Source: Rhodopseudomonas infernalis (GTDB lineage: Bacteria; Pseudomonadota; Alphaproteobacteria; Rhizobiales; Xanthobacteraceae). From it: DNA of 64,000 bases. The translations under genes and the position numbers were made by a program. The DNA lies in the NCBI RefSeq assembly GCF_022271405.1, contig NZ_JAJNAL010000021.1, forward strand, positions 27,717 to 91,716. Reading direction: 5' to 3'. Shown here in pieces: positions 16,170 to 24,369 of this stretch (the first letter of the stretch is position 1; each line of letters begins with the position of its first letter). The notes below the pieces were generated by a model. That model was not told the origin of the DNA. It worked only from the letters and a program-made list of their open reading frames with translations, and searched no databases.

Positions 16170-17573
16170 ATGGCTCTTCAGCCTTCTCCCGCTCCCGGCA
16201 TTTCCAAGGTGATCGAGGCCCTCGGGCCGCTCCTCGGCGATCGGATCACCACCGCGGCCGCTGTCCGCGAGCAGCACGCCAGTCAGCTGACGTGGCTTCC
16301 CTCCCAGCTCCCCGACGCCGTCGCTTTCGCCGAGAGCACCGCAGAGGTGGCAACTATCGTCAAGGCCTGCGCGGCCGAGAACGTTCCGATGATCGCATTC
16401 GGGACCGGCACGGCGTTCGAAGGCCACGTCAATGCCCCCGCCGGCGGGCTCTCGATCGACGTCAGCCGGATGAACCGCATCCTCGCGGTCAACAGCGAAG
16501 ATATGGATTGCGTCGTACAGCCCGGGGTGACGCGGCAGACGCTCAACAGCTACTTGCGCGATACCGGCCTGTTCTTTCCCGTCGACCCGGGCGCCGACGC
16601 CTCGCTCGGCGGCATGACGGCGACGCGCGCTTCCGGGACCAACGCCGTCCGTTACGGGACGATGAAGGACAATGTCATCGCGCTCACCGCCGTGCTTCCG
16701 AACGGCGATGTCGTGCGCACCGCGCGCCGCGCCCGCAAGAGTTCGGCCGGCTACGACCTGACGCGCCTGATGGTCGGCTCCGAGGGCACGCTCGGAATCA
16801 TCACCGAAATGGTGCTGAAACTATCACCCGTCCCGGAGGCGGTGGCCGGCGGCATCTGCCCGTTCCCGACGGTTCGTGCGGCTTGCGACGCGGTGATTGC
16901 GACGATCCAGAGCGCTATCCCGGTGGCTCGCATCGAGCTGCTCGATGAAGTCACGGCGGCCGCCGTGCGATCGTATTCCGGCCTCGCGCTGATGGATTCG
17001 CCGCTGCTGCTTCTTGAATTCCACGGCTCGCCCCAAAGCGTCGCCGAGCAATCGCAGCGCTTCGGCGAGATCTCGGAGGCCTATGGCGGCGGACCGTTCG
17101 AATGGTCCGACAAGGCCGAGCAGCGCGCCAAGCTATGGCAGGCACGCCACGATACGTACTGGGCCTGTCTGGCGCTGCGTCCCGGTGCGCGGCCGATTCC
17201 GACCGACGTCTGCGTTCCGATCGCACGCCTCGCGGACTGCGTCGAACAGACCAAGGCGGAGATCGCAGAGCTCGGACTGATCGCGCCCCTCGTCGGTCAT
17301 GTCGGCGATGGAAACTTCCACGTCCAGCCGATGGTCGACATGACCAACCCCGACGAGATCGCGACCGTGAAGGGATTCATCGAGCGCATGGTGGAGCGGG
17401 CCATCGCCATGGACGGCACCTGCACCGGCGAACACGGCGTCGGCCAGGAGAAACGACGATATCTCGAGCTCGAGCACGGCCCGGAGACGCTCTCGCTGAT
17501 GCGGACCATCAAGCGTGCCATCGATCCGCACAACCTCATGAACCCCGGCAAGCTGGTGGACAATTCGCTATGA
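16170..17573 (+). CDS. FAD-binding 2-hydroxyacid dehydrogenase (GlcD/D-lactate dehydrogenase-like)
   Basis: A 467-residue flavoprotein of the VAO/PCMH family. The FAD domain has FGTGTAFEGHVNAP (residues ~72-85) and FPVDPGADASLGGMTATRAS. The C-terminal FAD-oxidase domain has GHVGDGNFHVQP, and GTCTGEHGVGQEKRRYLE near the end. It oxidises a D-2-hydroxyacid to the 2-oxoacid, which could supply the IOR encoded in the same cluster (inference). ATG 16170, with AGGACG about 10 bases upstream. Its stop overlaps the next start (ATGA). Confidence 0.93.
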   Translation: MALQPSPAPGISKVIEALGPLLGDRITTAAAVREQHASQLTWLPSQLPDAVAFAESTAEVATIVKACAAENVPMIAFGTGTAFEGHVNAPAGGLSIDVSRMNRILAVNSEDMDCVVQPGVTRQTLNSYLRDTGLFFPVDPGADASLGGMTATRASGTNAVRYGTMKDNVIALTAVLPNGDVVRTARRARKSSAGYDLTRLMVGSEGTLGIITEMVLKLSPVPEAVAGGICPFPTVRAACDAVIATIQSAIPVARIELLDEVTAAAVRSYSGLALMDSPLLLLEFHGSPQSVAEQSQRFGEISEAYGGGPFEWSDKAEQRAKLWQARHDTYWACLALRPGARPIPTDVCVPIARLADCVEQTKAEIAELGLIAPLVGHVGDGNFHVQPMVDMTNPDEIATVKGFIERMVERAIAMDGTCTGEHGVGQEKRRYLELEHGPETLSLMRTIKRAIDPHNLMNPGKLVDNSL

Positions 17574-18460
17574 CCTCGCCCTTCCCACCCTCGGCCGCCA
17601 CTGTGGACTACGTCGACGGCAGCACCCGCGTCTACGCGATCATCGGCCATCCGGTGCAGCAGGTGCGCTCGCCTCAGGCGATTACGTTTGAACTTCGGCG
17701 CAGAGGCCTCAACGCCATTCTGTTGCCGTTCGATGTCGCCCCCGCCTCGTTCGACAGCGTGATGGCCAATCTGCTGGCCATCGGCAATCTCGACGGGCTG
17801 ATCATCACCGTGCCGCACAAGATCCGCGCCCGCGAACTCTGCACGCGGGTCGGCCCCCTCGCGGAGATCAGCGGCAGCGCCTCCGTCATCGCGCGGACAG
17901 CCGACGACAAATGGGTCGGAGAACTGTTCGACGGCATGGGATGCGTCGCGGCGATCCGCAATCGCGGCGTCGACCTCGAAGGCCGACGGGTTCTGCTGCT
18001 GGGTGTGGGTGGCGCGGGCGCCGGCATCGCCGTCGAACTCGCCCGCCATGGTCCAGCGCAGATCCACATCCACGATCCGGATCGCGCCAAGGCGATGCAT
18101 GTGTTCGAACGCCTGTCGGCGCATTTCCCCGCGCAGTCGTTCAGCGTCGGCCTTCCGGCTCTCGACGGGATCGACGTTCTGATCAACGCTTCGCCGGTCG
18201 GCATGCTCGATCCGGACCGGATGCCGATCGAGGCGTCGCGCTTTCCGTCACACCTCGTCGTCATGGACGTCATCACCGATCCGTCGCCGACCCGCCTGTT
18301 GCGGACGGCCGAGGAGAGCGGATGCATCGCGGTGTACGGCCGGGAAATGTTCGATTCCCAGATCGCCGGCGCCTGCGACTTTCTTTTCGGCGCGCGGCAA
18401 GTCGGGGTGAACGACGTTCGTTTCGATCAGCAGCCGGCGCGGCTCAATCGATCCGAATGA
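17570..18460 (+). CDS. Shikimate dehydrogenase-like NAD(P) oxidoreductase
   Basis: A 296-residue protein with the AroE two-domain fold: an N-terminal substrate domain, then GVGGAGAGIAVELAR (Rossmann, near residues 144-158), INASPVGM, and a C-terminal VYGREMFDSQIAGACDFLF. The catalytic Lys (K84 in TVPHK) and Asp (D121) are kept. The shikimate-binding SKSP serine pair is reduced to VRSP (V32), and the usual NTDG motif reads LFDG. It is thus probably a dehydrogenase for a different hydroxylated cyclic acid. Translationally coupled to the FAD oxidase; its 3' end overlaps the convergent MDR gene by 17 bases. Confidence 0.88.
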   Translation: MTSPFPPSAATVDYVDGSTRVYAIIGHPVQQVRSPQAITFELRRRGLNAILLPFDVAPASFDSVMANLLAIGNLDGLIITVPHKIRARELCTRVGPLAEISGSASVIARTADDKWVGELFDGMGCVAAIRNRGVDLEGRRVLLLGVGGAGAGIAVELARHGPAQIHIHDPDRAKAMHVFERLSAHFPAQSFSVGLPALDGIDVLINASPVGMLDPDRMPIEASRFPSHLVVMDVITDPSPTRLLRTAEESGCIAVYGREMFDSQIAGACDFLFGARQVGVNDVRFDQQPARLNRSE

Positions 18461-19454
18461 TGAGCTTGCCCTTGTTCTGCCCTTTCAGCAGTCCGATGAA
18501 AGCGCCAGGCGCCTGCTCCAGGCCGTCGACGATGTCCTCCATGAACACCAGAGCGCCGGAGCGAACCTTCGGCGCTGCTTCAGCGAGGAATTCGTCGCGA
18601 TAGGCCAGATAGTCCGTGACGATGAAGCCGCGGACCAGCAGGCGCTTGACCAGCGTGTCCTGCATCAGCTTCGCCAGCGGCGTTTCATTCGTATCCGGCT
18701 GGGCGCTGTTGTACTGCGAGATCAGCCCGCAAACCGGCACGCGGGCGAACGGATTGAGCAGCGGGATCACAGCGTCCAGCACGCGCCCGCCGATGTTTTC
18801 GAAGTACACGTCGATGCCGTTGGGGCACGCCGCCGCGAGTTTCTCAGCGAGCTGAGGGTCACGATGGTCGACGGCCGCATCGGCGCCGAAGCGTTCGACC
18901 GCGAGCGCACATTTTTCGGCGCCGCCCGCGATCGCGACGACGCGGCAGCCGGCCGATTTGGCCAACTGGACGACCAGCGATCCGACGCCTCCGGTCGCCG
19001 CCCCGACCACGACGGTCTCGCCCGGCTTCGGCTCGCCGATCTTCATCAGCCCCGCATAGGCCGTAAATCCGGGACTTCCGAGCACGCCCAGATAAGCGGT
19101 CGGACTGACCCCGGCGGCATCGCATTTGCGCAGCGCTGCCGCTTTGACGATCGCGTAGTCCTGCCAGCCGCCGCCCGCCAGCACCAGATCGCCCGGCGCG
19201 AACCCGCCATCGTTCGAGGCCACCACTTCGCCGACGGTGGCGCCGACCATCACCTCGCCGAGCCCGACCGGAGGCGCGTACGACTTCGCGTCGTTCATGC
19301 GCCACCGCATGTAGGGATCGAGCGACAGGAACCGATTGCGGATCAGCACATCGTCTGCGGCGCGCAATTGGGGACGATCAACGGTCGCAAATTTGAAGTC
19401 GTCGATGGTCGGCTCTGCCGCGGGTCGTCGCGCTAATTGCCACTGCCGATTCAT
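18444..19454 (-). CDS. Zinc-independent MDR enone reductase (CurA/LTB4 dehydrogenase-like)
   Basis: A 336-residue NADPH-dependent alkenal/enone reductase. It has LSLDPYMRWRMND near residue 45, the nucleotide motif GAATGGVGSLVVQLAK, FENIGGRVLDAVIPLL and RGFIVTDYL. No zinc ligands are present. The last gene of the cluster before the remnant region. No copy of the shared palindrome was found in its upstream region, so it may not belong to the same regulon. Confidence 0.92.
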   Translation of the reverse strand: MNRQWQLARRPAAEPTIDDFKFATVDRPQLRAADDVLIRNRFLSLDPYMRWRMNDAKSYAPPVGLGEVMVGATVGEVVASNDGGFAPGDLVLAGGGWQDYAIVKAAALRKCDAAGVSPTAYLGVLGSPGFTAYAGLMKIGEPKPGETVVVGAATGGVGSLVVQLAKSAGCRVVAIAGGAEKCALAVERFGADAAVDHRDPQLAEKLAAACPNGIDVYFENIGGRVLDAVIPLLNPFARVPVCGLISQYNSAQPDTNETPLAKLMQDTLVKRLLVRGFIVTDYLAYRDEFLAEAAPKVRSGALVFMEDIVDGLEQAPGAFIGLLKGQNKGKLIIRID

Positions 19455-19589
19455 GTCGCCCCATTTCTGCTCATCGTGAATGGCCGTGTTGTTCTACACG
19501 AGAGCAGTCGAAGTCAACCTTCGCCGCAAATCGCTGAGACGTCGGAGGATCGGAACCACAGCTGATCGTCGCAGCTGCGACGGAGCGTC

Positions 19590-19735
19590 TCACTCCGCCG
19601 CGATTGCAACGCCGCTGTCGAGCGCAGCGATGAGTTGACGCTTGCGCTCCTCGGCCGCGCGCACCGAAGCTGAGCGGCATCAGTCCCTTCTCAAACACGT
19701 CGCCGAGCAGCAGCAGGTTTTCACCACGCGGTCGA
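19590..19735 (-). pseudogene. Remnant of an IOR C-terminus (frameshifted)
   Basis: Read leftward this translates as ENLLLLGDVFEKGLMPLS and then, after a one-base shift, AAEERKRQLIAALDSGVAIA followed by a stop at 19592-19590. The pattern NLxxLGxxxxKGLxPLS ... GVA is that of the C-terminal gamma domain of fused indolepyruvate oxidoreductases, as far as I recall the family. The match is short and the frame broken. Confidence 0.4.
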
Positions 19736-19757
19736 TCGGATCGGCGCGGGCGAACGC

Positions 19758-19880
19758 GGCGACCGTGCAGGAGCCTCTCGACTTCGGCATCTACGGCTTC
19801 GCGCTGTCGCGCTACCCGGGCTGCTGATCGGCCTCAAGGCGTTTTCCGAAACGGCGGAGAGCTCGGTGCGTTGCACGGGC
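19758..19880 (+). pseudogene. Remnant of an IOR N-terminus (frameshifted)
   Basis: Read rightward, TVQEPLDFGIYGFALSRYPG, then after a one-base shift LIGLKAFSETAESS. This aligns with the intact IOR at 1-2328, which reads NVQEILEYGLHGWAMSRFTG and VGLKTVNETVETT at about residues 177-209. It lies in opposite orientation to the C-terminal remnant 23 bases away, so the locus was rearranged as well as truncated. Confidence 0.55.
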
Positions 19881-20117
19881 TCTCGATCAAGCAGACGCCC
19901 GACTAAGCGTGAGCTGGACAGCCATTCTGCCGTGGAGTGGTTACCGCCGACTCAGTGAGTGTTCGGATACACGCCGGAGTGGATAGCCGTATCGGCTGCA
20001 CAGATGATGCCCTGCGGTCGGCGCCCGGATGCCCCCAACCGGAGAGACGCGCCGAGACGCGCGTTCGCTCGGCTTCCGCCGGCGCGCCGAATATCCATCC
20101 AGTCAGGAATCTATGGA

Positions 20118-20203
20118 TGGTGGGGGAGGCAGGACTCGAACCTGCGAAGCCATGAGGCGGCTGATTTACAGTCAGCTCCCTTTGCCACTCGGGACACTCC
20201 CCC
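20118..20203 (-). tRNA. tRNA-Tyr (GTA)
   Basis: The minus strand gives a class II tRNA: acceptor GGGGGAG/CTCCCCC, D-arm, anticodon loop CTGTAAA with GTA anticodon, a long variable arm, T-arm GGTTCGAGTCC and an encoded CCA (20120-20118). Its 3' end faces the catabolic cluster. Confidence 0.97.
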
Positions 20204-20401
20204 GCCCGTGCCGCCGACCGTACGCCTTTGGCAGGCAAAACCGGAACCGGACAGCCGCAGCGAGCCCGCGGGCGGGCCTGCAACGCGGCGGGTTATGGGC
20301 GATGCAGGGGGGCCAAGTCAACCAATCCCATGACAATTTCTCTACGCAAGAAGCCGTATGGGGAAATTGCCTTGGCGGCGGGGCCGTGGGACAAGCGCCC
20401 G

Positions 20402-21220
20402 ATGAGTCCGAAAGATCGAAATCCGCGCTTTCAGCGCCGCGATGACCGCCCGCGCGGCGGCCCGCAGCGCTTCGACCGCCGCGGCCCGCGCGAGCGCGAG
20501 CCCGAGGGCATCGCGATTCTGTATGGCTGGCACACCGTCACGGCGGCTCTGGCCAACCCGAAGCGCCGCATCCGCAAGCTGCTGCTCACCGAAAACGCGG
20601 CCCGCAGGCTCGCCGACGAGGGAATCGTCCCCAAACCGGCGCCCGAGATCGTCCGCCCGGGCGACATCGATCGCCGGCTCGGGCCGGACGCGGTGCATCA
20701 GGGCATGCTGGCGGAAGCCGATCCGCTGGACTCGCCGCGGATCGACTCCCTGCCCTCCGACGGCATCGTGCTGGTGCTCGATCAGATCACCGATCCGCAC
20801 AATGTCGGCGCGATCTTGCGCTCGGCGGCGGCGTTCGCCGTCAAGGCGATCGTCACCACCGCGCGGCACAGCCCGGAAGCCACCGGCGTGCTGGCGAAAT
20901 CCGCCTCCGGGGCGCTGGAGCTGGTGCCGTTCGTGCTGGTGACGAATCTCGCCCGCGCCCTTACCGAGCTCAACGACAGCGGCTTCCTCACCGTCGGGCT
21001 CGACAGCGAAGGCAGCGCCGATCTCGCCGCGGTGGAGCTGCACGCGCCGCTGGCGCTGGTGCTCGGCGCCGAAGGCAAGGGCCTGCGGCAGCTGACGCGC
21101 GAGACCTGCAGCGTGGTGGCGCGTCTCGACATGCCGGGCGAGATCAAGAGCCTCAACGTCTCCAACGCCGCCGCACTGGCGCTGTATATCGGCGCCAGCC
21201 GGCTCGGCCTGATGCGCTGA
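20402..21220 (+). CDS. rlmB: 23S rRNA (guanosine-2'-O)-methyltransferase RlmB (TrmH/SpoU family)
   Basis: A 272-residue SPOUT methyltransferase that 2'-O-methylates G2251 (E. coli numbering) of 23S rRNA. A basic N-terminal tail of about 35 residues precedes the ribosomal-L30e-like substrate domain (ILYGWHTVTAAL). The knot domain has motif 1 (DQITDPHNVGAILRSAAAF), motif 2 (LVLGAEGKGLRQLT) and motif 3 (IKSLNVSNAAALALY). ATG 20402 begins MSPKDRNPRF; the frame is open further upstream but that part overlaps nothing conserved. Confidence 0.94.
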   Translation: MSPKDRNPRFQRRDDRPRGGPQRFDRRGPREREPEGIAILYGWHTVTAALANPKRRIRKLLLTENAARRLADEGIVPKPAPEIVRPGDIDRRLGPDAVHQGMLAEADPLDSPRIDSLPSDGIVLVLDQITDPHNVGAILRSAAAFAVKAIVTTARHSPEATGVLAKSASGALELVPFVLVTNLARALTELNDSGFLTVGLDSEGSADLAAVELHAPLALVLGAEGKGLRQLTRETCSVVARLDMPGEIKSLNVSNAAALALYIGASRLGLMR

Positions 21221-21226
21221 ACAGCC

Positions 21227-21269
21227 CGAAAAACACAACACCCGCCCGCATCGCTGCGGACGGGTGTTG
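21227..21269 (-). terminator. Rho-independent terminator of the gene at 21287
   Basis: A 15-base-pair stem with one mismatch (21236-21250 / 21255-21269, loop TCGC). On the minus strand it is followed by TGTTTTTC. It may also stop rlmB transcripts from the other side. Confidence 0.75.
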
Positions 21270-21286
21270 GTTGTTGAACTGCCGGA

Positions 21287-21811
21287 TCAGTAGTTGCGGC
21301 GCAACACCGGCCCGTGCGGGTGGTGATGGCGCGGCGCGCCGTAATGGCCGCGATACGACGCGGCCCGATACATCCCGTGACGATGATGGTGGCGCATATG
21401 ACGCCGGCCATAGCTGTACACCACCGGTCCGCTCACCGCGGGCGCGCCGACATATTGGTGCGTCATCGCATTGGCATAGACGCCACCGGTGTAGGCCGAG
21501 CCGGTGCGCCACACCGAAATCGGACGGTCGTCATACATCGGAGCCGGCGCGAAATTGCCCGGGCCCGAATAGGTCGGCCCCTGGTTGACGTAGTAGTAGC
21601 GCGTCGGATCGGGCAACCGCTCGAACCCTGCCCCGCCATAGCCGGCGCTGTAGCCGTAATCGTACGGCAGGTAAGCCGCCGATCCGCAGGCGCTGACTGC
21701 GCCACAGGGCGCGCAGCCGCCCGTCAGCAGGCCTCCGCACGCCGACGCCGGCGCGGCGCTGACGGCAACGACGGCAATTGCGGCCATCAATCCCGAAATC
21801 ATCTGACGCAT
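21287..21811 (-). CDS. Secreted Gly/Tyr/His-rich hypothetical protein
   Basis: A 174-residue protein. A signal peptide (MRQMISGLMAAIAVVAVSAA, cleavage near APASA) is followed by a Cys/Gly stretch with four cysteines, a Gly/Tyr-rich middle, and a C-terminal histidine/arginine-rich tail (GRRHMRHHHRHG and further HHH). The His clusters could bind metal, but no family is recognised. ATG 21811 was chosen for AGGAG 8 bases upstream. It is followed by a clear terminator. Confidence 0.75.
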   Translation of the reverse strand: MRQMISGLMAAIAVVAVSAAPASACGGLLTGGCAPCGAVSACGSAAYLPYDYGYSAGYGGAGFERLPDPTRYYYVNQGPTYSGPGNFAPAPMYDDRPISVWRTGSAYTGGVYANAMTHQYVGAPAVSGPVVYSYGRRHMRHHHRHGMYRAASYRGHYGAPRHHHPHGPVLRRNY

Positions 21812-21859
21812 TTTACTCTCCTGGGGGTGCACGTTTCTTGGTTGAACCTCGATCCGAAC

Positions 21860-22354
21860 TCAGCCGCGCGGGCCGCGGAAATTGGGCCGCGGCCGCAATC
21901 CGCCGCCGCCTTCATCGAATGGCGGCGCGACGATGACCTGCGGCGGATCCATCGGCACCTGGGCCGGCGCCGGCTGCGGCGGGCGCGACTCGACTTCCCA
22001 GGATTGATGGAAGCTCTCGGCCGGCTTCGGCAGCGGCCGGTTGGCCGGCGGCTCGATCTCCAGCCTGCCGTAGCCCGGCAGCCGGTTCGAGCTGGGATAA
22101 TAGTGGCCGACCTCCGGCAGGCGCACCGGCCGGCTGCCGTAGAAGGTCGGCTGCCGATGCACACCCCGCTCGAGCCCCCAGTCGCCCTCGACCACCGTGT
22201 AGGACACGTCGCGGCCGTTGATGATGATCGGCACGCCGGGCCGGCCCGGAATCACCACGGCAAAGCCGCCGCTATCCGCCAGCGCCGGCGCCGCGGTCAG
22301 CGTCAGAAGCAGCATCGCCTGCGCGGCGCGCGAGATCGGAGAATTCATCACCAT
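21860..22354 (-). CDS. Secreted proline-rich hypothetical protein
   Basis: A 164-residue protein with a signal peptide (ISRAAQAMLLLTLTAAPALA) and a mature part rich in Pro and Arg (PPQPAPAQVPMDPPQ, GLRPRPNFRGPRG). No known domain recognised. 48 bases upstream of the previous gene and on the same strand, so probably co-transcribed. ATG 22348 is an alternative start. Confidence 0.7.
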   Translation of the reverse strand: MVMNSPISRAAQAMLLLTLTAAPALADSGGFAVVIPGRPGVPIIINGRDVSYTVVEGDWGLERGVHRQPTFYGSRPVRLPEVGHYYPSSNRLPGYGRLEIEPPANRPLPKPAESFHQSWEVESRPPQPAPAQVPMDPPQVIVAPPFDEGGGGLRPRPNFRGPRG

Positions 22355-22510
22355 GGCCTCGAGCGTAGTTGAAAAGCTTGCGGGATGGGTTAAGGCGCGG
22401 CGCCGAAGCGCCGGTAAGCCTAACGCGCAGCCCGGAATCCGGGTCCCATCGCTCGGTGTGACCAGCGAATCGTTAACGCGCGGAGGGGGCGCACTGTCTC
22501 TGGAGGGGCA

Positions 22511-22585
22511 TGGTGCCGGCGGAGAGGATCGAACTCCCGACCTTCGGTTTACAAAACCGCTGCACTACCGCTGTGCTACGCCGGC
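22511..22585 (-). tRNA. tRNA-Thr (TGT)
   Basis: The minus strand gives GCCGGCG acceptor, D-loop AGCGGTAG, anticodon loop TTTGTAA (TGT), T-arm GGGAGTTCGATCCTCTC and an encoded CCA (22513-22511). Confidence 0.96.
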
Positions 22586-22755
22586 GAGGCACGCTGCGCC
22601 GAAACAGCTAGCAGCGCGGGACGGTGACGACAAGGCCGGGCTGGCAAGTTTCGCGCCCCGCCCTGAGGCTATCGCCCTCTCCGCGCCTCTGCCGCTGGTC
22701 ACCAACTTCGGGCCGTCCAATAGGGATGGTACGCCGGGCGAAGTCTTATGCCCGC

Positions 22756-22875
22756 ATGAGCAACGATAAATTCGACGACCCGAGCCGCAAGGGCAACGAG
22801 CCCGCTCCGCTCTTGATGATCGCCGTCTCAACAATCCCGCTGCTCGGCGTGGCGGCGTGGATGCTGCTGGGCTGA
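22756..22875 (+). CDS. Very small membrane protein (39 aa)
   Basis: MSNDKFDDPSRKGNEPAP followed by one hydrophobic helix (LLMIAVSTIPLLGVAAWMLL) ending at Gly-stop. The charged N-terminus and single C-terminal transmembrane helix are typical of bacterial small membrane proteins. No function can be assigned, and the lack of a clear Shine-Dalgarno lowers confidence. Confidence 0.45.
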   Translation: MSNDKFDDPSRKGNEPAPLLMIAVSTIPLLGVAAWMLLG

Positions 22876-22969
22876 CGCACGCCAAGCCACACTGCCCCCG
22901 CGGGCCCAACGACGCGGGATGGCTGGTCCGTCGTTTGCCGCGGGCTCTGGGAGCGGCCCGCCCGCGGCG

Positions 22970-23083
22970 CTAGTGGCGCGACGCCAGTGCGGCTGCGATC
23001 CGGCCCTGCACCACCACGCCGAGCCAGATCACGACCGTGGACAGCGCCGCTGCGGCAATCACCAGTACATCAAAATGGGACAT
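22970..23083 (-). CDS. Very small membrane protein (37 aa)
   Basis: MSHFDVLVIAAAALSTVVIW then LGVVVQGRIAAALASRH. One transmembrane helix, positively charged tail. ATG 23083 has a good Shine-Dalgarno (AAAGGACC, 8 bases away), which supports translation. Function unknown. Confidence 0.5.
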   Translation of the reverse strand: MSHFDVLVIAAAALSTVVIWLGVVVQGRIAAALASRH

Positions 23084-23215
23084 CGGACGGTCCTTTTGAT
23101 CGGCGGCAGGATAAGTGGCCGAGCATCCCGCCAACTCGGCGCGGGAGCATCCGCGATACTTACGCCCGGGGCACCGGCCGGCTTTGACGCCGGTCAATCG
23201 CCGGCGGAGCCGTCG

Positions 23216-23323
23216 CTAGAGCCAGCGCGCCAGCACCGCGACATTGACCGCGCAGGCCAGCAGCAGCACCAGCGTCAGGCCGATCGGGACCCCTTCGAGC
23301 AGGGTTTTCGAGATCGTCGTCAT
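23216..23323 (-). CDS. Very small membrane protein (35 aa)
   Basis: MTTISKTLLEGVPIGLTLVL followed by LLACAVNVAVLARWL and a TAG stop: a single transmembrane helix. It lies 130 bases upstream of and on the same strand as the 37-residue membrane protein. Function unknown. Confidence 0.4.
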   Translation of the reverse strand: MTTISKTLLEGVPIGLTLVLLLACAVNVAVLARWL

Positions 23324-23431
23324 GGCTGGGAACATCGGGCGATTCTGGTTCCAGAGTCCCACCCGATATTTTCTCGGGTGTTTAAGACTTGTTAACCTTC
23401 GATTCCCGAATGCCCGCCTTGCCGCCCAATG

Positions 23432-23459
23432 AAAAAAGGCCGGCGCGACGGCCGGCCTT
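23432..23459 (-). terminator. Rho-independent terminator after the porin gene
   Basis: AAGGCCGGC/GGCCGGCCTT hairpin followed on the minus strand by TTTTTTC, 24 bases after the porin stop codon. Confidence 0.8.
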
Positions 23460-23482
23460 GCAAGACTGCGGATTGGGCTGTC

Positions 23483-24199
23483 TCAGTACTTCGCGACCGC
23501 GGGGCCACCCCAGCCGAACCGATAGTTGATGCCGGCCTTGACGGTGTGGTCGTCGTTGCGGAACGAGGTGCCGACCACGTCGGCCGGACCACCGGTGAAG
23601 TTGGTATCGCCGAACTTGTAGTACTGGTACTCGACCTTGGCGGACCAGCTCGGCGCGAACATGTATTCGAGGCCGGCGCCGACGGTGTAGCCGTCGTTCC
23701 GGTTGCCGGAGGTCGTGTAGGCCGACTGGATGCCACCGCCGGTGTTGACGCCCAGCGTGGAGTCGCGGAAGGCGTAACCGCCTTTGGCGTACAGCAGCGC
23801 CGGGCCCCAAGTGTAGCCGAGGCGGCCGGTCACCGAGCCGAGGCCGCGGGTGTTCTCCGTTGCGGTGCTGCCGCCGGGGAAGATCACGCCGGTGTTGTTC
23901 GAGGCCATCCAGCTGTACTGGGCCTCGACACCCATCACCCAGTTCGGCGCGAACTGATAGTCGAAGCCGCCCTGCACGCCGCCCATGAACCGGCCGGCGT
24001 CGCTCTGGATGTTGTTACTTCCGGCGAACGCGCCTCCGACGTTGCCGCCGATATAGAAGCCGGTCCAGTTGTAGACCACTTCCGGCGCGGTGTAGGCCGG
24101 CGGCGGCGCCTTGGTGTAGGTGCGCGGGCCGAGATCGGCAGCGAAAGCGGGCGCGGTGAGCGAGCAGATCGCGGCGGCGCTGAGTAGAAACTTCTTCAT
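23483..24199 (-). CDS. Outer-membrane beta-barrel protein (Omp25/RopB-like porin)
   Basis: A 238-residue protein. The signal peptide MKKFLLSAAAICSLTAPAFA ends in AFA-A. An N-terminal linker (DLGPRTYTKAPPPAYTAPEV) is followed by VYNWTGFYIGGNVGG, the hallmark of the OMP_b-brl family in Rhizobiales. Alternating beta strands follow, and the end (INYRFGWGGPAVAKY) closes the barrel. An outer-membrane structural protein. ATG 24199 is followed by a canonical signal; the open frame upstream is unrelated. A terminator lies downstream. Confidence 0.94.
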   Translation of the reverse strand: MKKFLLSAAAICSLTAPAFAADLGPRTYTKAPPPAYTAPEVVYNWTGFYIGGNVGGAFAGSNNIQSDAGRFMGGVQGGFDYQFAPNWVMGVEAQYSWMASNNTGVIFPGGSTATENTRGLGSVTGRLGYTWGPALLYAKGGYAFRDSTLGVNTGGGIQSAYTTSGNRNDGYTVGAGLEYMFAPSWSAKVEYQYYKFGDTNFTGGPADVVGTSFRNDDHTVKAGINYRFGWGGPAVAKY

Positions 24200-24369
24200 C
24201 GTGTCCCTCGTTCGATGGCGTCCGATATGCCCAGAACAAGATGGCGTCAGTTTGGTTGCCCGGCGGCAAGGCTGCAGCGAGCTTCGAGCCGGACTGTGAC
24301 AGCGGCGCAACAAATTGGAACCGGCACAGATCTGTTGATTAGTCGCAGCGGATGAGGATTTGGTCCGTG

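Noticed and set aside
19937..20333. Several small frames across tRNA-Tyr
   Set aside because: They read through the tRNA gene and share no feature with known proteins.
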